Positions 35,449-44,323 of a stretch of 64,000 bases of DNA are shown here, one piece after another. The DNA is from an uncultured Sutterella sp. (GTDB lineage Bacteria > Pseudomonadota > Gammaproteobacteria > Burkholderiales > Burkholderiaceae_F): assembly GCA_900545335.1 (NCBI GenBank), contig UQYP01000005.1, positions 1 to 64,000 of the forward strand. The letters run 5' to 3'. Positions within the stretch are counted from its first letter, which is position 1, and every line of letters begins with the position of its first letter. The translations under genes were made by a program, and so were the position numbers. A model generated the notes under the pieces. It saw only the letters and a program-made list of their open reading frames with translations, ran no database searches and was not told the origin of the DNA.

Positions 35449-36249
35449 ATGAGTTCTCCTATGCTCAACACGGCTATGAAAGCAGCACGCGCTGCCTGCT
35501 CCATTCTCAACCGTGCTGTTGATAATCTCTCGACAATCGAAGTCCATAAAAAGGGACACTCTGACTATGTGAGCGAAGTCGATGTCGCCTGCGAACGCAC
35601 GGTTGTTGAGATTTTGCGTGAAGCCTATCCGAAGCACCAGATTCTCGGTGAAGAAAACGGTTTGACGGGGCCTGAAAAGAGCGACTTTCAATGGATTATC
35701 GATCCCTTGGACGGAACCACCAATTTTCTGCACGGCTTCCCGCAATACGCCGTTTCCATTGCTTTAAAGCGTGAAAATGAAATTATTGAAGCCGTGATCG
35801 CCGATCCGGTTAAAAATGAAATTTTTACGGCTACCCGCGGTGTCGGCGCCTTCTTAAACGGTCGTCGTATTCGTGTGAGTAAGCGCACCTCCATGGCTGA
35901 GTCTCTGATCGGTGCAGGCTTCCCCTTCCGCAAGTCCGATGACGTTGAAGCCTATATGCGCGTTTTCAGTCAATTGGCTAAAAACACTTCTGGCGTGCGC
36001 CGTGCGGGTGCCGCTTCTTTAGACCTCGCCTATGTGGCTGCGGGCCGTCTGGATGCATTCTGGGAACCCAATTTGAAACCCTGGGATATCGCGGCCGGCT
36101 CTCTTTTAGTACTTGAAGCCGGAGGTCTTGTCACCGATTTTAAGGGTGAATCCGATTACCTCACCACCGGTCAGATCATTGCCGGTACCCCCAAAGTTTT
36201 CGGTCAGCTTTTAGCGACTGTCAACAAAAACTACGGCGACATTCGCTAA
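35449..36249 (+). CDS. suhB: Inositol-1-monophosphatase family protein SuhB
   Basis: Magnesium-dependent phosphatase; in Escherichia coli SuhB also works in rRNA transcription antitermination. Motifs: KGHSDYVSEVDVACE, LGEENG, the metal triad WIIDPLDGTTNFLHGFP, and the C-terminal LKPWDIAAGSLLVLEAGG. 266 residues. AAGGA precedes the ATG. mutS starts 21 bp after it. Confidence 0.93.
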   Translation: MSSPMLNTAMKAARAACSILNRAVDNLSTIEVHKKGHSDYVSEVDVACERTVVEILREAYPKHQILGEENGLTGPEKSDFQWIIDPLDGTTNFLHGFPQYAVSIALKRENEIIEAVIADPVKNEIFTATRGVGAFLNGRRIRVSKRTSMAESLIGAGFPFRKSDDVEAYMRVFSQLAKNTSGVRRAGAASLDLAYVAAGRLDAFWEPNLKPWDIAAGSLLVLEAGGLVTDFKGESDYLTTGQIIAGTPKVFGQLLATVNKNYGDIR

Positions 36250-36270
36250 AAAACTGAAAGCGACTTAACC

Positions 36271-38898
36271 ATGGTAAAGACAAAGACGTTTGAAGGCGAG
36301 AAAGACCCTTTGGCAGGCCACACCCCTGCCATCCGCCGTTTTCTCGAAATTAAAGCCGAGCATCCCGATACACTCTTGATGTATCGGATGGGAGACTTTT
36401 ACGAAACGTTTTTTGACGATGCCATTAAGGCTAATAAACTGTTGGGGATTACGCTCACTTCGCGTGGCACAGACGCTCAGGGGCGCCCCATTCCGATGGC
36501 TGGTGTCCCGGAAAAAACGCTTGAGCAGTATCTTGCCCGGCTCGTTAAACAAGGCGTCTCGGTTGCCATCTGTGAGCAAATCGGCGACCCAAGTAAAGGC
36601 CCGCTTGAGCGAGAATTGGCCCGTATTGTGACGCCGGGCACCCTCACGGAAAATGAGCTTTTGCCACAAAAGCAAGACGCGGCACTTTTGGCCGTAAGCC
36701 CCGCAGGGCGCCATGGTAGCCGTCTGGGCCTGGCATGGCTTGTACTCAGTAACGGCCGCTTTCATGTTGCCAACACAAGTCTTGAAGAGCTCCCGACCGA
36801 GGTCACCCGCATTGCTCCGACAGAAATTTTGGTGCCTGAAGACTTCAAAGAAACAATTGAAGCTTTAAGACTCCCGGCAGCGATCACGGCGCTGCCCAAG
36901 TGGCATTTTTCCGTCGATCACGGTACGGCCAAACTGAAGCATCAGTTTCAGGTTCAGGAGCTCACAGCCTGGGGCTTAGACGATGTACCCGATGCCGTGA
37001 GCGCCGCGGGCGCCCTTTTAACTTACGCTGAAAACACTCAGTGCGAAGCCATTCCTCATCTGCTGCCGCCTGTTTTGGAAGTCCAAAGCCAGTTTGTCGG
37101 GATGGATTCGGCAAGCAGACGCAATCTGGAATTAACCCAAACCCTCAGAGGCGATGACGGTCCTACCCTTTTTTCATTGCTCGATCAATGTAAAACGAGC
37201 ATGGGTTCGCGGCTGCTTCGTCAATGGATTCATAATCCCTTAAGAGACACTGCTGTTGTGGGTGCCCGACACCAGGCTGTTGAAAGCTTTTTAATAGCTG
37301 AGAGTCTGCGCGAGAGCACAAGAGAAAAACTCAAAGCCATTCCTGACTTTGAGCGCCTGGCCGCGCGCATTGCCATGCGATCGATTCGTCCTAAAGAATT
37401 GGCTGCGCTGCGTGATGCTCTGCCTCTTTTAGCCCAAGTCGCGCAAGAGCTTCTTCGAGCCGACGATCCCCTCATTGAGGAAAAAGCCGCCGACCTGGTA
37501 CTGGATCCTGCGCTTTTTGAGAAACTTAATGCTGCGCTTTTACCCGACCCCGCTGTTTTGTTACGTGACGGAGATGTGATTGCGAGTTCCTACAACGAAG
37601 AACTGGCAACACTGCGTGAGCTTCGTGATAACGTGGGCGACTTTTTAAATGAAATGGAAGCACGCGAGCGGCAGGCTACCGGCATTTCTACCTTGCGTGT
37701 ACAGTACAACAAAGTTCAGGGATTTTTTATTGAAATTTCCCGCGGCCAGGCCGATCGCGTTCCGGTGCACTATCACAGAAAGCAGACGCTCAAAAATTCC
37801 GAGCGCTATATCACTCCTGAATTAAAAGAGTACGAAGATAAGGCCCTCTCGGCTCAAGAGCGCTCTCAGGCACTGCAAAAGTCGCTTTATAACGAATTGC
37901 TCGATTTTGCCGAGCAGTTTGTTCCTGCACTTCAAAAAGCTTCAGCTGCGGTGGCCGGCATTGATGTTTTATGCGCATTTGCTTTTCATGCGGCTCAAGC
38001 CAATTGGGTCCGCCCTCAATTGGAAAAGGCTCCGGGCATTGAAATTATCGGCGCCCGTCACCCCGTGGTGGAAGACTCGGTTGAAACCTACACCCCGAAC
38101 GACTGCCGATTAATCCCCGGCAGACGCCTTCTGGTCATTACCGGCCCCAATATGGGCGGCAAATCCACCTATATGCGATCGATTGCGCTCATTGTGCTTC
38201 TGGCCTATATCGGCAGTTTCGTGCCGGCAACGAGCGCAAAAATCGGGCCGGTTGACAGGATCCTGACGCGAATCGGCGCTAGCGATGATCTCGCGCGCGG
38301 CCGTTCAACCTTTATGGTGGAAATGACGGAAGCGGCGGCGATTTTGCATCAGGCAACCGATCAAAGTCTTGTTTTAATGGACGAAATCGGACGCGGTACT
38401 TCAACTTTTGACGGCTTAAGTCTGGCGGCAGCCATTGCCCATGAATTGGCTTTGGTAAAAAAGAGTTTTACCCTTTTTGCCACGCACTACTTTGAACTCA
38501 CAAAGCTTGAGCAAACCGCGCCTGAAGTGGCAAACGTCCATGTTGCAGCCGCAGAAAATAAAAACCGCATTGTCTTTTTGCACGAAGTGCAGGACGGTCC
38601 TGCCAACCAAAGTTACGGGATTGCCGTCGCTCAGTTAGCGGGTGTTCCCAACTCAGTCATTCGCCGCGCCCGCAAAATGTTGAACGAACTTCAAGAGCGC
38701 AGTCAAATCAATGAGCAGCTCGATTTGTTTGCGGACAATCAGGTGGAAATGCCCGATGAAAAAGCGCCCGAGCCTGAAAAGACTCAAGCGCTCTGCGAAG
38801 AAATTGATGCCCTGGACGTCGATCAGCTCACGCCACGACAGGCCTTGACGCTGCTCTATGACTTAAAAGACAAGGCCCGCAGCGTCTTAAACGATTAG
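36271..38898 (+). CDS. mutS: DNA mismatch repair protein MutS
   Basis: Mismatch-sensing ATPase. The mismatch-contacting Phe-x-Glu is in YRMGDFYETFFDDA (residues about 40-53). The ATPase domain has Walker A ITGPNMGGKSTYMRS near 622-636, LMDEIGRGTSTFDG (Walker B) and THYFEL. 875 residues, full length, with the C-terminal tetramer region (LTPRQALTLLYDLKDKA). Its last codon overlaps by 4 bp the end of the converging FKBP gene, so there is no room for a terminator between them. Confidence 0.96.
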   Translation: MVKTKTFEGEKDPLAGHTPAIRRFLEIKAEHPDTLLMYRMGDFYETFFDDAIKANKLLGITLTSRGTDAQGRPIPMAGVPEKTLEQYLARLVKQGVSVAICEQIGDPSKGPLERELARIVTPGTLTENELLPQKQDAALLAVSPAGRHGSRLGLAWLVLSNGRFHVANTSLEELPTEVTRIAPTEILVPEDFKETIEALRLPAAITALPKWHFSVDHGTAKLKHQFQVQELTAWGLDDVPDAVSAAGALLTYAENTQCEAIPHLLPPVLEVQSQFVGMDSASRRNLELTQTLRGDDGPTLFSLLDQCKTSMGSRLLRQWIHNPLRDTAVVGARHQAVESFLIAESLRESTREKLKAIPDFERLAARIAMRSIRPKELAALRDALPLLAQVAQELLRADDPLIEEKAADLVLDPALFEKLNAALLPDPAVLLRDGDVIASSYNEELATLRELRDNVGDFLNEMEARERQATGISTLRVQYNKVQGFFIEISRGQADRVPVHYHRKQTLKNSERYITPELKEYEDKALSAQERSQALQKSLYNELLDFAEQFVPALQKASAAVAGIDVLCAFAFHAAQANWVRPQLEKAPGIEIIGARHPVVEDSVETYTPNDCRLIPGRRLLVITGPNMGGKSTYMRSIALIVLLAYIGSFVPATSAKIGPVDRILTRIGASDDLARGRSTFMVEMTEAAAILHQATDQSLVLMDEIGRGTSTFDGLSLAAAIAHELALVKKSFTLFATHYFELTKLEQTAPEVANVHVAAAENKNRIVFLHEVQDGPANQSYGIAVAQLAGVPNSVIRRARKMLNELQERSQINEQLDLFADNQVEMPDEKAPEPEKTQALCEEIDALDVDQLTPRQALTLLYDLKDKARSVLND

Positions 38899-39440
38899 TG
38901 CACTGTAGGATTAGTTTCCTCGTCGCCCGCATCATCGACAATGTTAGCCACCATGGGCTTATCGGACACCTGTAAAAAGGACGGTACCACCACATCATCG
39001 GTGCCGATCGTTTCCATTCCTTTTTTCACGGGCTCAACATTTTTAACAGTGATTTCAAACTTCAGTCCTATGCCGGCCAAAGGGTGGTTGCCGTCAAGCA
39101 CCACCACGCCGTCGGCGATATCAGTGACGCGGTAGGGACGATCAAGCGTCTCACCTCGGATTTCCGTGTAGCTCAACCCCACTTCAACACCTTCTTCAAA
39201 GTCGGTTTCGGGACGAATAATGAGAGCCGTTTCATCGTAGTCTCCGAATGCCTCTTCAGGCTCAAGCTGAACCCTCACCGTCTCTCCGGGCTTCTTGCCT
39301 TCCAGTGCCTTCTCAATCACCGGGAAGATATCACTGTGACCGTGCAGATAAACCAATTCATCGGCTGACTCCATCAGGTCGCCCTGAAGGTTGTACATTT
39401 TGGCTGAAATCGTCACCAATGTATCTTTAGCTACTTGCAT
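38895..39440 (-). CDS. FKBP-type peptidyl-prolyl isomerase, SlyD-like
   Basis: 181 residues with the FKBP/SlyD core: DTLVTISAKMYNLQGDLMESADE, YLHGHSDIFPVIEKALEGKKPGETVRVQLEPEEAFGDYDE, the insert-in-flap region and VLDGNHPLAGIGLKFEITV. It is cytosolic and probably a chaperone/isomerase. Unlike Escherichia coli SlyD it lacks a His/Cys-rich metal-binding tail; it ends instead in an acidic tail (VDDAGDEETNP). Converges on mutS with a 4-bp overlap. Confidence 0.88.
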   Translation of the reverse strand: MQVAKDTLVTISAKMYNLQGDLMESADELVYLHGHSDIFPVIEKALEGKKPGETVRVQLEPEEAFGDYDETALIIRPETDFEEGVEVGLSYTEIRGETLDRPYRVTDIADGVVVLDGNHPLAGIGLKFEITVKNVEPVKKGMETIGTDDVVVPSFLQVSDKPMVANIVDDAGDEETNPTVH

Positions 39441-39449
39441 TTTTTTCCT

Positions 39450-39962
39450 TTATTTCAAAATAGAGCTTTTAGCTTTTTCGTATTCGCTTTCAGACAAAAG
39501 TCCCTTTTCAAAAAGCGAAGCTAAATCTTTTAATTCTTTCACGCGCATTTCTTCATTGCCGGGGAAGTAGACATTGTTTTCTCCGAGAGGGTTCAATCCG
39601 TAGCGATTCGCCCCTCTTTGAGAGCCTATCAGGCCGATCACAAGATAGGCGATAAATTCCACACCGGGAATAAATAAAAGAATCGCCCAGAGGCCGCTTG
39701 CGTCAAAGTCGTGCAGACGGCGCACCGCCGCCGAGACGGTACTGAAGAGGGAAATCACAGTCAAAACCGCATAAAGTTTGCCTGCTTCAAAAATTTCGGG
39801 GCTTGCCGTTGCATCCTGAATATCCAGTGACTGTCCGGGCAGCATGGCAAAGGTGTAAAGCAGATAGGGCACTCCAATGCGCACCAAAATCCAAAAAGCA
39901 ATGATGCCCCAGAACCTTGAACGATTAATGCGGCCTTTGAACGAAAAAAAGAGTTTAAACAT
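39450..39962 (-). CDS. DUF805 membrane protein with C-terminal SHOCT-like helix pair
   Basis: 170 residues from ATG 39962 (MFKLFFSFKGRINRSRFWG, the DUF805 start motif); a longer TTG-start version has no ribosome site. About three or four membrane segments (residues 17-40, 65-85, 100-122), RRLHDFDASGLW is the conserved DUF805 motif. The end (VKELKDLASLFEKGLLSESEYEKAKSSIL) is a SHOCT-type short helical domain. Function unknown. It sits between bamC and the FKBP gene in the same direction. Confidence 0.82.
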   Translation of the reverse strand: MFKLFFSFKGRINRSRFWGIIAFWILVRIGVPYLLYTFAMLPGQSLDIQDATASPEIFEAGKLYAVLTVISLFSTVSAAVRRLHDFDASGLWAILLFIPGVEFIAYLVIGLIGSQRGANRYGLNPLGENNVYFPGNEEMRVKELKDLASLFEKGLLSESEYEKAKSSILK

Positions 39963-40035
39963 TTTTGTCACTCTAATATGAGAAAAGGGAGCCAAGTCAA
40001 AACCCAGCTCCCCGTTTTTCTCTTCCGAGACCCGG

Positions 40036-41211
40036 TTACTTCGTCTGTTCGCTCAAAAGCGTCAGAATTCTTGGGGCAACACCGGTCGTATCGGCCTTGC
40101 CGTCAGGTCCCAAAACGTGCACGCGGCATTCCGTATCGGACAAGCGCTGCAGATAGATTACATACTGAGGAGCTTCAACGGGCGTATCACGACCGAAGAC
40201 ATTGCTCCAGAAGCCCTGTTCGGAGCGCTTCTGTTCTTCATATTCTTCATCGAGATAACGCACGAGGAAGAAGCCGCGCGAACGATCGCGGTCTTCAACG
40301 GTAAAGCCCATGCGGTCCACGGCCAAAGCAAGGCGTCTCCAAGCGCGTTCAAAGTCTTCCTTAATGAAGATGCTCGTTGCCACGCCTTCGGCGTTTTGTT
40401 CAAGTTGGCTCACAGAGTTTTCAACTTGGTAAGCTGCCAGTTTTTCAACTTCAGCTTCGTGCTCAGCGGGCGTTTGCTTCGTGGCATTCGGATTAAATTC
40501 CTGATTGATGCGCTGAGTCATGCGGGTGAGCATTTCAGCTTCCATTTCCGGATCGCTCGGACCGGGCTGCCAAACAGTGGTTTCGTTGTCGCCGCCGAGA
40601 CTCTTGACCACTTCAACCATTGCACGGTGAGTAATGAAAATATCGCAGCCGCCGTTTGCACTGCGTTCGACACGTGCCCGGTACTGATCGCGTTCACCGG
40701 TGGAATAAACCATATCGATCACACGGCCCAACGTCGCGCGGATAATATCCTGCGGCAGTTTGGCGCGGTTTTCAGCCCAGTTGGTTTCCATGACACCGGT
40801 GGCTGCGTCCTGGCGCGACAGCGACAGTCCAACCGTGCTCCAGAAGTCCTGCATAATCGGCCAAACCATTTCGGGGGCCATATTCACATGGATCCAGCGA
40901 TTGTTGCCTTCGCGAACGATCTTAGCGACTTCACCCTGAGGCAAAAGCAAAGAAGCGGCCTGGTTGCCGTCAGCAGCCTGAGCCGCATCAAGCTGAGCCT
41001 GTTGGCTTGCCCAAACCGTTTGAGGACGAGAAGGAACGTTGTAGCGGTCGGAACCCGGCACCGAACTTAAATCCGGCGGCACTTCCAACGGCGCACGTGA
41101 GTCACTCGTTTCATATTGAATGCGGTCATTGCTGAAGTCAAAGGTTGAACAGGCGGCCAAAGCCGTCGTTAATGCAACCGCCAACCCCGTACGGACAACT
41201 TTTTTAATCAT
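40036..41211 (-). CDS. bamC: Outer membrane protein assembly lipoprotein BamC (NlpB)
   Basis: Lipoprotein of the BAM complex that inserts outer-membrane proteins. Signal peptide with lipobox: MIKKVVRTGLAVALTTALAAC, so acylation at Cys21. The unstructured N-terminal segment binding BamD (FSNDRIQYETSDSRAPLEVPPDLS) is recognisable, followed by two helix-grip domains (about 90-215 and 250-385). The start at 41211 fits the signal peptide; a 10-residue longer form does not. In other betaproteobacteria bamC usually follows dapA; here that neighbour is absent. Confidence 0.88.
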   Translation of the reverse strand: MIKKVVRTGLAVALTTALAACSTFDFSNDRIQYETSDSRAPLEVPPDLSSVPGSDRYNVPSRPQTVWASQQAQLDAAQAADGNQAASLLLPQGEVAKIVREGNNRWIHVNMAPEMVWPIMQDFWSTVGLSLSRQDAATGVMETNWAENRAKLPQDIIRATLGRVIDMVYSTGERDQYRARVERSANGGCDIFITHRAMVEVVKSLGGDNETTVWQPGPSDPEMEAEMLTRMTQRINQEFNPNATKQTPAEHEAEVEKLAAYQVENSVSQLEQNAEGVATSIFIKEDFERAWRRLALAVDRMGFTVEDRDRSRGFFLVRYLDEEYEEQKRSEQGFWSNVFGRDTPVEAPQYVIYLQRLSDTECRVHVLGPDGKADTTGVAPRILTLLSEQTK

Positions 41212-41335
41212 TTTGTATTCACACTCATTCGTGCGCGGCATCAGCCGCGCACAGTTACGTTAAATTAACCCGACTATTGTACCGATTTCATCTTCGGCAT
41301 GCGACAGAGATTTTGTTCAAAATTTGAAACAATTT

Positions 41336-41986
41336 TCAAAGCAAAGCCCATGTCAGCAAACGTCTTGCAGTCCAAACGAAGGGATGCATGAAATAGGTCA
41401 GAAAACCCGACAGAATCAATACGACGAGAATCACCATCCCGTAGCGCTCAAGCTCGGAGAATTTGACGGCTGCCTCATAAGGCAGAAGCATCGTGACGAT
41501 GCGGCCGCCGTCCAATGGCGGCAAAGGCAAAAGATTAAAAGCCATCAGATAGAAATTCACCATCACGCCCGCAATGGTTAAATCTAAAAGAGACTGCGTT
41601 AAAAATCCCGTCCAAATAAAGATTTTCAGTAGCAGCAGCCAAACGAAAGCCTGAAGAAGGTTACTCGCAGGCCCCGCCAGGGCAACCATAAACATCCCCT
41701 GCCGAAAGGGTCTTAAGTTGCGCGTATTGATCGGCACGGGTTTAGCCCACCCAAGAAGCACACCGCCCAAACCGGTCAGCGTTGAACCCAGCAGCAAAAT
41801 CCCCGGCACAATGATCGTTCCCACAAGATCAATATGCGGAATGGGGTTAAGCGTCACGCGCCCCAGCATTGAAGCCGTCGTATCTCCGTAGCGCGAAGCC
41901 ATCCAACCGTGGGCCGATTCATGCATGGTGATGGCAAAAATCAAAGGAATCGCGTACACCGCGATGTCGTAGAGCTCGTGCATCAT
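41336..41986 (-). CDS. Site-2 protease family (M50) membrane metalloprotease
   Basis: 216 residues with five or six membrane segments. The zinc motif HESAH is in AITMHESAHGWMASRYGD (about residues 19-36), and the third ligand is in NLLPLPPLDGGRI (about 165-177). It has no PDZ domain, unlike RseP. Its start shares a base with the stop of the PHP gene (TAATG), so the two are translationally coupled. The substrate is unknown. Confidence 0.9.
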   Translation of the reverse strand: MMHELYDIAVYAIPLIFAITMHESAHGWMASRYGDTTASMLGRVTLNPIPHIDLVGTIIVPGILLLGSTLTGLGGVLLGWAKPVPINTRNLRPFRQGMFMVALAGPASNLLQAFVWLLLLKIFIWTGFLTQSLLDLTIAGVMVNFYLMAFNLLPLPPLDGGRIVTMLLPYEAAVKFSELERYGMVILVVLILSGFLTYFMHPFVWTARRLLTWALL

Positions 41987-42822
41987 TAACGGTCTTTCAA
42001 AAGTTCCAATACAGTCGGTAAATAATCGGGCAGTGGTTCCTGCAGCCCCGGTTCGGGCCGACCGGGTTTAAACCCGTGGTAATCACTGCCTGTGCTGGCT
42101 AAAAATCCCATATTCAAAGCCACGCGGGTATAGCGTTCATTTTCAGCTTCAAAGTGGCTGCCTGTCGTCACTTCAATAGCGTCACCCCCCAAAGCCTTAA
42201 ATTCTTCAAGAAGATCAATCGTTGTGACAGGAGGCGCAAAATTGTACCGGCCGGGGTGCGCCATAACGGCTACGCCTTCGGTCTCACGGATAAACTGCAT
42301 GGCCTGAGGCAATGTCATCCATTCGGTTTTCACATAAGCGGGGCCATCGTCACGCAGATACTTTTCAAAAGCCTCATCTTCCGTGCCGACTGTTCCTCGA
42401 GCCACCAGAGCCAATGCAAAATGCCTGCGTGACAAATTAAGTTTGTTGCCTGCAAATTCCAGTGCCTGCTCATAGGTGTTGTAAATGCCCATCGCGTCAA
42501 ATTTCGAGGCAATGGTGCGGGCGCGCATATCACGCTGGCGGCTTAACCTCTCGGAGAGCTCCCGATAGGGATCCAGGTGCTTAGGCCCCAGGCTCACCAC
42601 ATGAATCGTTTTTCCGGCCCAGGAAACGGAAAGCTCCACCCCGTCAATAAAACGGATACCGAGCTTTTGCGCCTCATCTCTTGCCTCTTTTAACCCCGCA
42701 ACCGTGTCGTGGTCCGTAAGCGCCATCACTTCCACGCCGTTGGCGTGGGCCTTACGAACCACTTCACGCGGAGAAAACACTCCGTCGCTTGCGCTGGAGT
42801 GCACATGTAAATCCATTCTCAT
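41986..42822 (-). CDS. rnm: PHP-domain phosphoesterase (RNase AM / YciV family)
   Basis: Metal-dependent 5'-3' exonuclease and 3',5'-nucleoside bisphosphate phosphatase family. The metal motifs are MDLHVHSSASDG at the N terminus, MALTDHDTVAGL, GVELSVSW, MAHPGRYN and STGSDYHGFKPG. 278 residues from ATG 42822; a TTG further upstream is not supported. Coupled to the site-2 protease gene after it. Confidence 0.87.
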   Translation of the reverse strand: MRMDLHVHSSASDGVFSPREVVRKAHANGVEVMALTDHDTVAGLKEARDEAQKLGIRFIDGVELSVSWAGKTIHVVSLGPKHLDPYRELSERLSRQRDMRARTIASKFDAMGIYNTYEQALEFAGNKLNLSRRHFALALVARGTVGTEDEAFEKYLRDDGPAYVKTEWMTLPQAMQFIRETEGVAVMAHPGRYNFAPPVTTIDLLEEFKALGGDAIEVTTGSHFEAENERYTRVALNMGFLASTGSDYHGFKPGRPEPGLQEPLPDYLPTVLELLKDR

Positions 42823-42881
42823 AACACAAATTAACCCATTACAATTCAACTCTTAACTTTAAACGATCTGATGCTCAATAG

Positions 42882-43406
42882 ATGGCGATTTTTTCAATTT
42901 CTGACAAGATTCCGCAGATTGCCCCGACGGCTTATGTCGATGAGTCGGCCACGGTCACGGCAGAGGTAACGCTGGCTGACGATGTCAGCGTGTGGCCCTC
43001 GGCGTCTATCCGAGGCGATGAAGCACCGATTAGTGTCGGCAAAGGCAGCAACATTCAGGACTGTGCCGTTTTGCACACCGATCCCGGAAAACCCTGCCGA
43101 GTAGGCTGTGGCGTAACGGTGGGCCACAGCGCCATTTTGCACGGCTGCACTATTGGCGACAATACGCTCATCGGCATGGGAGCAGTAATACTGAATGGCA
43201 CTGTGATTGGCTCTGAAACGCTTGTGGGAGCCGGAACGCTGATTGCTGAAAATAAAACTTTTCCTGACGGCGTTTTGATTCTGGGCCGCCCGGGCCGCAT
43301 TGTGCGAGAATTAACCCCACAGGAAAAAGAAGCGATCCGCGACAACGCGAAAAGCTATATTGAACAAAAAATCCGTTATCAAACCGAGAAAAAGAAAGTG
43401 GGCTAA
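42882..43406 (+). CDS. Gamma-carbonic anhydrase family protein (YrdA-like)
   Basis: Left-handed beta-helix hexapeptide protein, 174 residues. The zinc histidines appear at VLHTDPGKP, VTVGHSAILHGC; the hexapeptide turns run over about residues 15-140 and a C-terminal helix (QEKEAIRDNAKSYIEQKIRYQTEKKK) closes it. Carbonic anhydrase activity is not assured for this subgroup. It is followed by hslO after 8 bp. Confidence 0.88.
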   Translation: MAIFSISDKIPQIAPTAYVDESATVTAEVTLADDVSVWPSASIRGDEAPISVGKGSNIQDCAVLHTDPGKPCRVGCGVTVGHSAILHGCTIGDNTLIGMGAVILNGTVIGSETLVGAGTLIAENKTFPDGVLILGRPGRIVRELTPQEKEAIRDNAKSYIEQKIRYQTEKKKVG

Positions 43407-43414
43407 GACTGACT

Positions 43415-44323
43415 ATGACACAACACGACACCTTGCTTCGTTTTATTTTTAAGGACACTCCGATTAAAGGAGCGGCCGTTCGTTTAACAACCGCCTGGAA
43501 GGCGATGCGTCAATATCAGAAGTGGCCCCTTTGCGTCACGCGCCTTATGGGTGAGATGACTGCGGGCTCCATTCTTTTGGCAAGTTCCCTTAAATTTGAA
43601 GGCTCTCTCATTATGCAGGTTCAGGGCGACGGTCCCGTGCGCTTGGCAATTGTCGAAGTGAGAAACGGACTTTTAATCCGTGCCACCGTCAAAATGAATG
43701 AAGGCGAAGAAGTGAGCGACACAATGGGTATGAAGGCACTTTTAAACGCCCATGGACACGGGCGTTGCGCCATTATGCTCGATCCCAAGGACCGCAGAGA
43801 AGGCGAACCTCTTTATCAGGGTGTGGTCTCTTTGACCGGCGACAGTATTGCCGAAGCACTCATGGGTTATATGGAGCAGTCCGAGCAGATTCACACCAAG
43901 CTTTGGCTCGCCGCAGATGAATCAGCCGCAAGCGGCCTGATGCTGCAGCAAATGCCTGATTTCGGCGGCAATGATGAAAACATTCAAAAGGATGCTGACG
44001 GCGTTAACCGTATTGAAATGCTCGCTTCAACGGTTACCGATCAGGAACTTTTGGACTTACCCTCGGAAGAACTCACTCATCGGCTCTTTTGGGAAGAGGC
44101 GCCTGACTATTTTGAGCCTGCTTACCCCAAATTTGCCTGCACCTGCTCACGCGAAAAAATTGAATCCATGATTCGCAATCTGGGTGAAGTGGAAGCCTTA
44201 CAGATCATTAAAGAGCAGGGAAAAATTGAGGTGAGCTGCGACTTTTGCGGCAGAACCGAAAGCTTTAGCGCCCAAGACGTTGTCAAACTTTTTGATGACG
44301 GCTCGGCGACAAAGGATAATTGA
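43415..44323 (+). CDS. hslO: Redox-regulated chaperone Hsp33
   Basis: Oxidation-activated holdase. The C-terminal zinc switch has CTC in KFACTCSREKIESM and CDFC in VSCDFCGRTES, the CxC-(27-32)-CxxC arrangement of Hsp33. The N-terminal domain includes RFIFKDTPIKGAAVRL and LLASSLKFEGSLIMQVQGDGPVRL. 302 residues. Downstream gene overlaps its stop (ATGA). Confidence 0.93.
   Translation: MTQHDTLLRFIFKDTPIKGAAVRLTTAWKAMRQYQKWPLCVTRLMGEMTAGSILLASSLKFEGSLIMQVQGDGPVRLAIVEVRNGLLIRATVKMNEGEEVSDTMGMKALLNAHGHGRCAIMLDPKDRREGEPLYQGVVSLTGDSIAEALMGYMEQSEQIHTKLWLAADESAASGLMLQQMPDFGGNDENIQKDADGVNRIEMLASTVTDQELLDLPSEELTHRLFWEEAPDYFEPAYPKFACTCSREKIESMIRNLGEVEALQIIKEQGKIEVSCDFCGRTESFSAQDVVKLFDDGSATKDN

Noticed and set aside
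40117..41070. Long open frame on the plus strand opposite bamC
   Set aside because: BamC on the other strand has a lipobox signal and family motifs; the plus-strand translation is low in family-like features.
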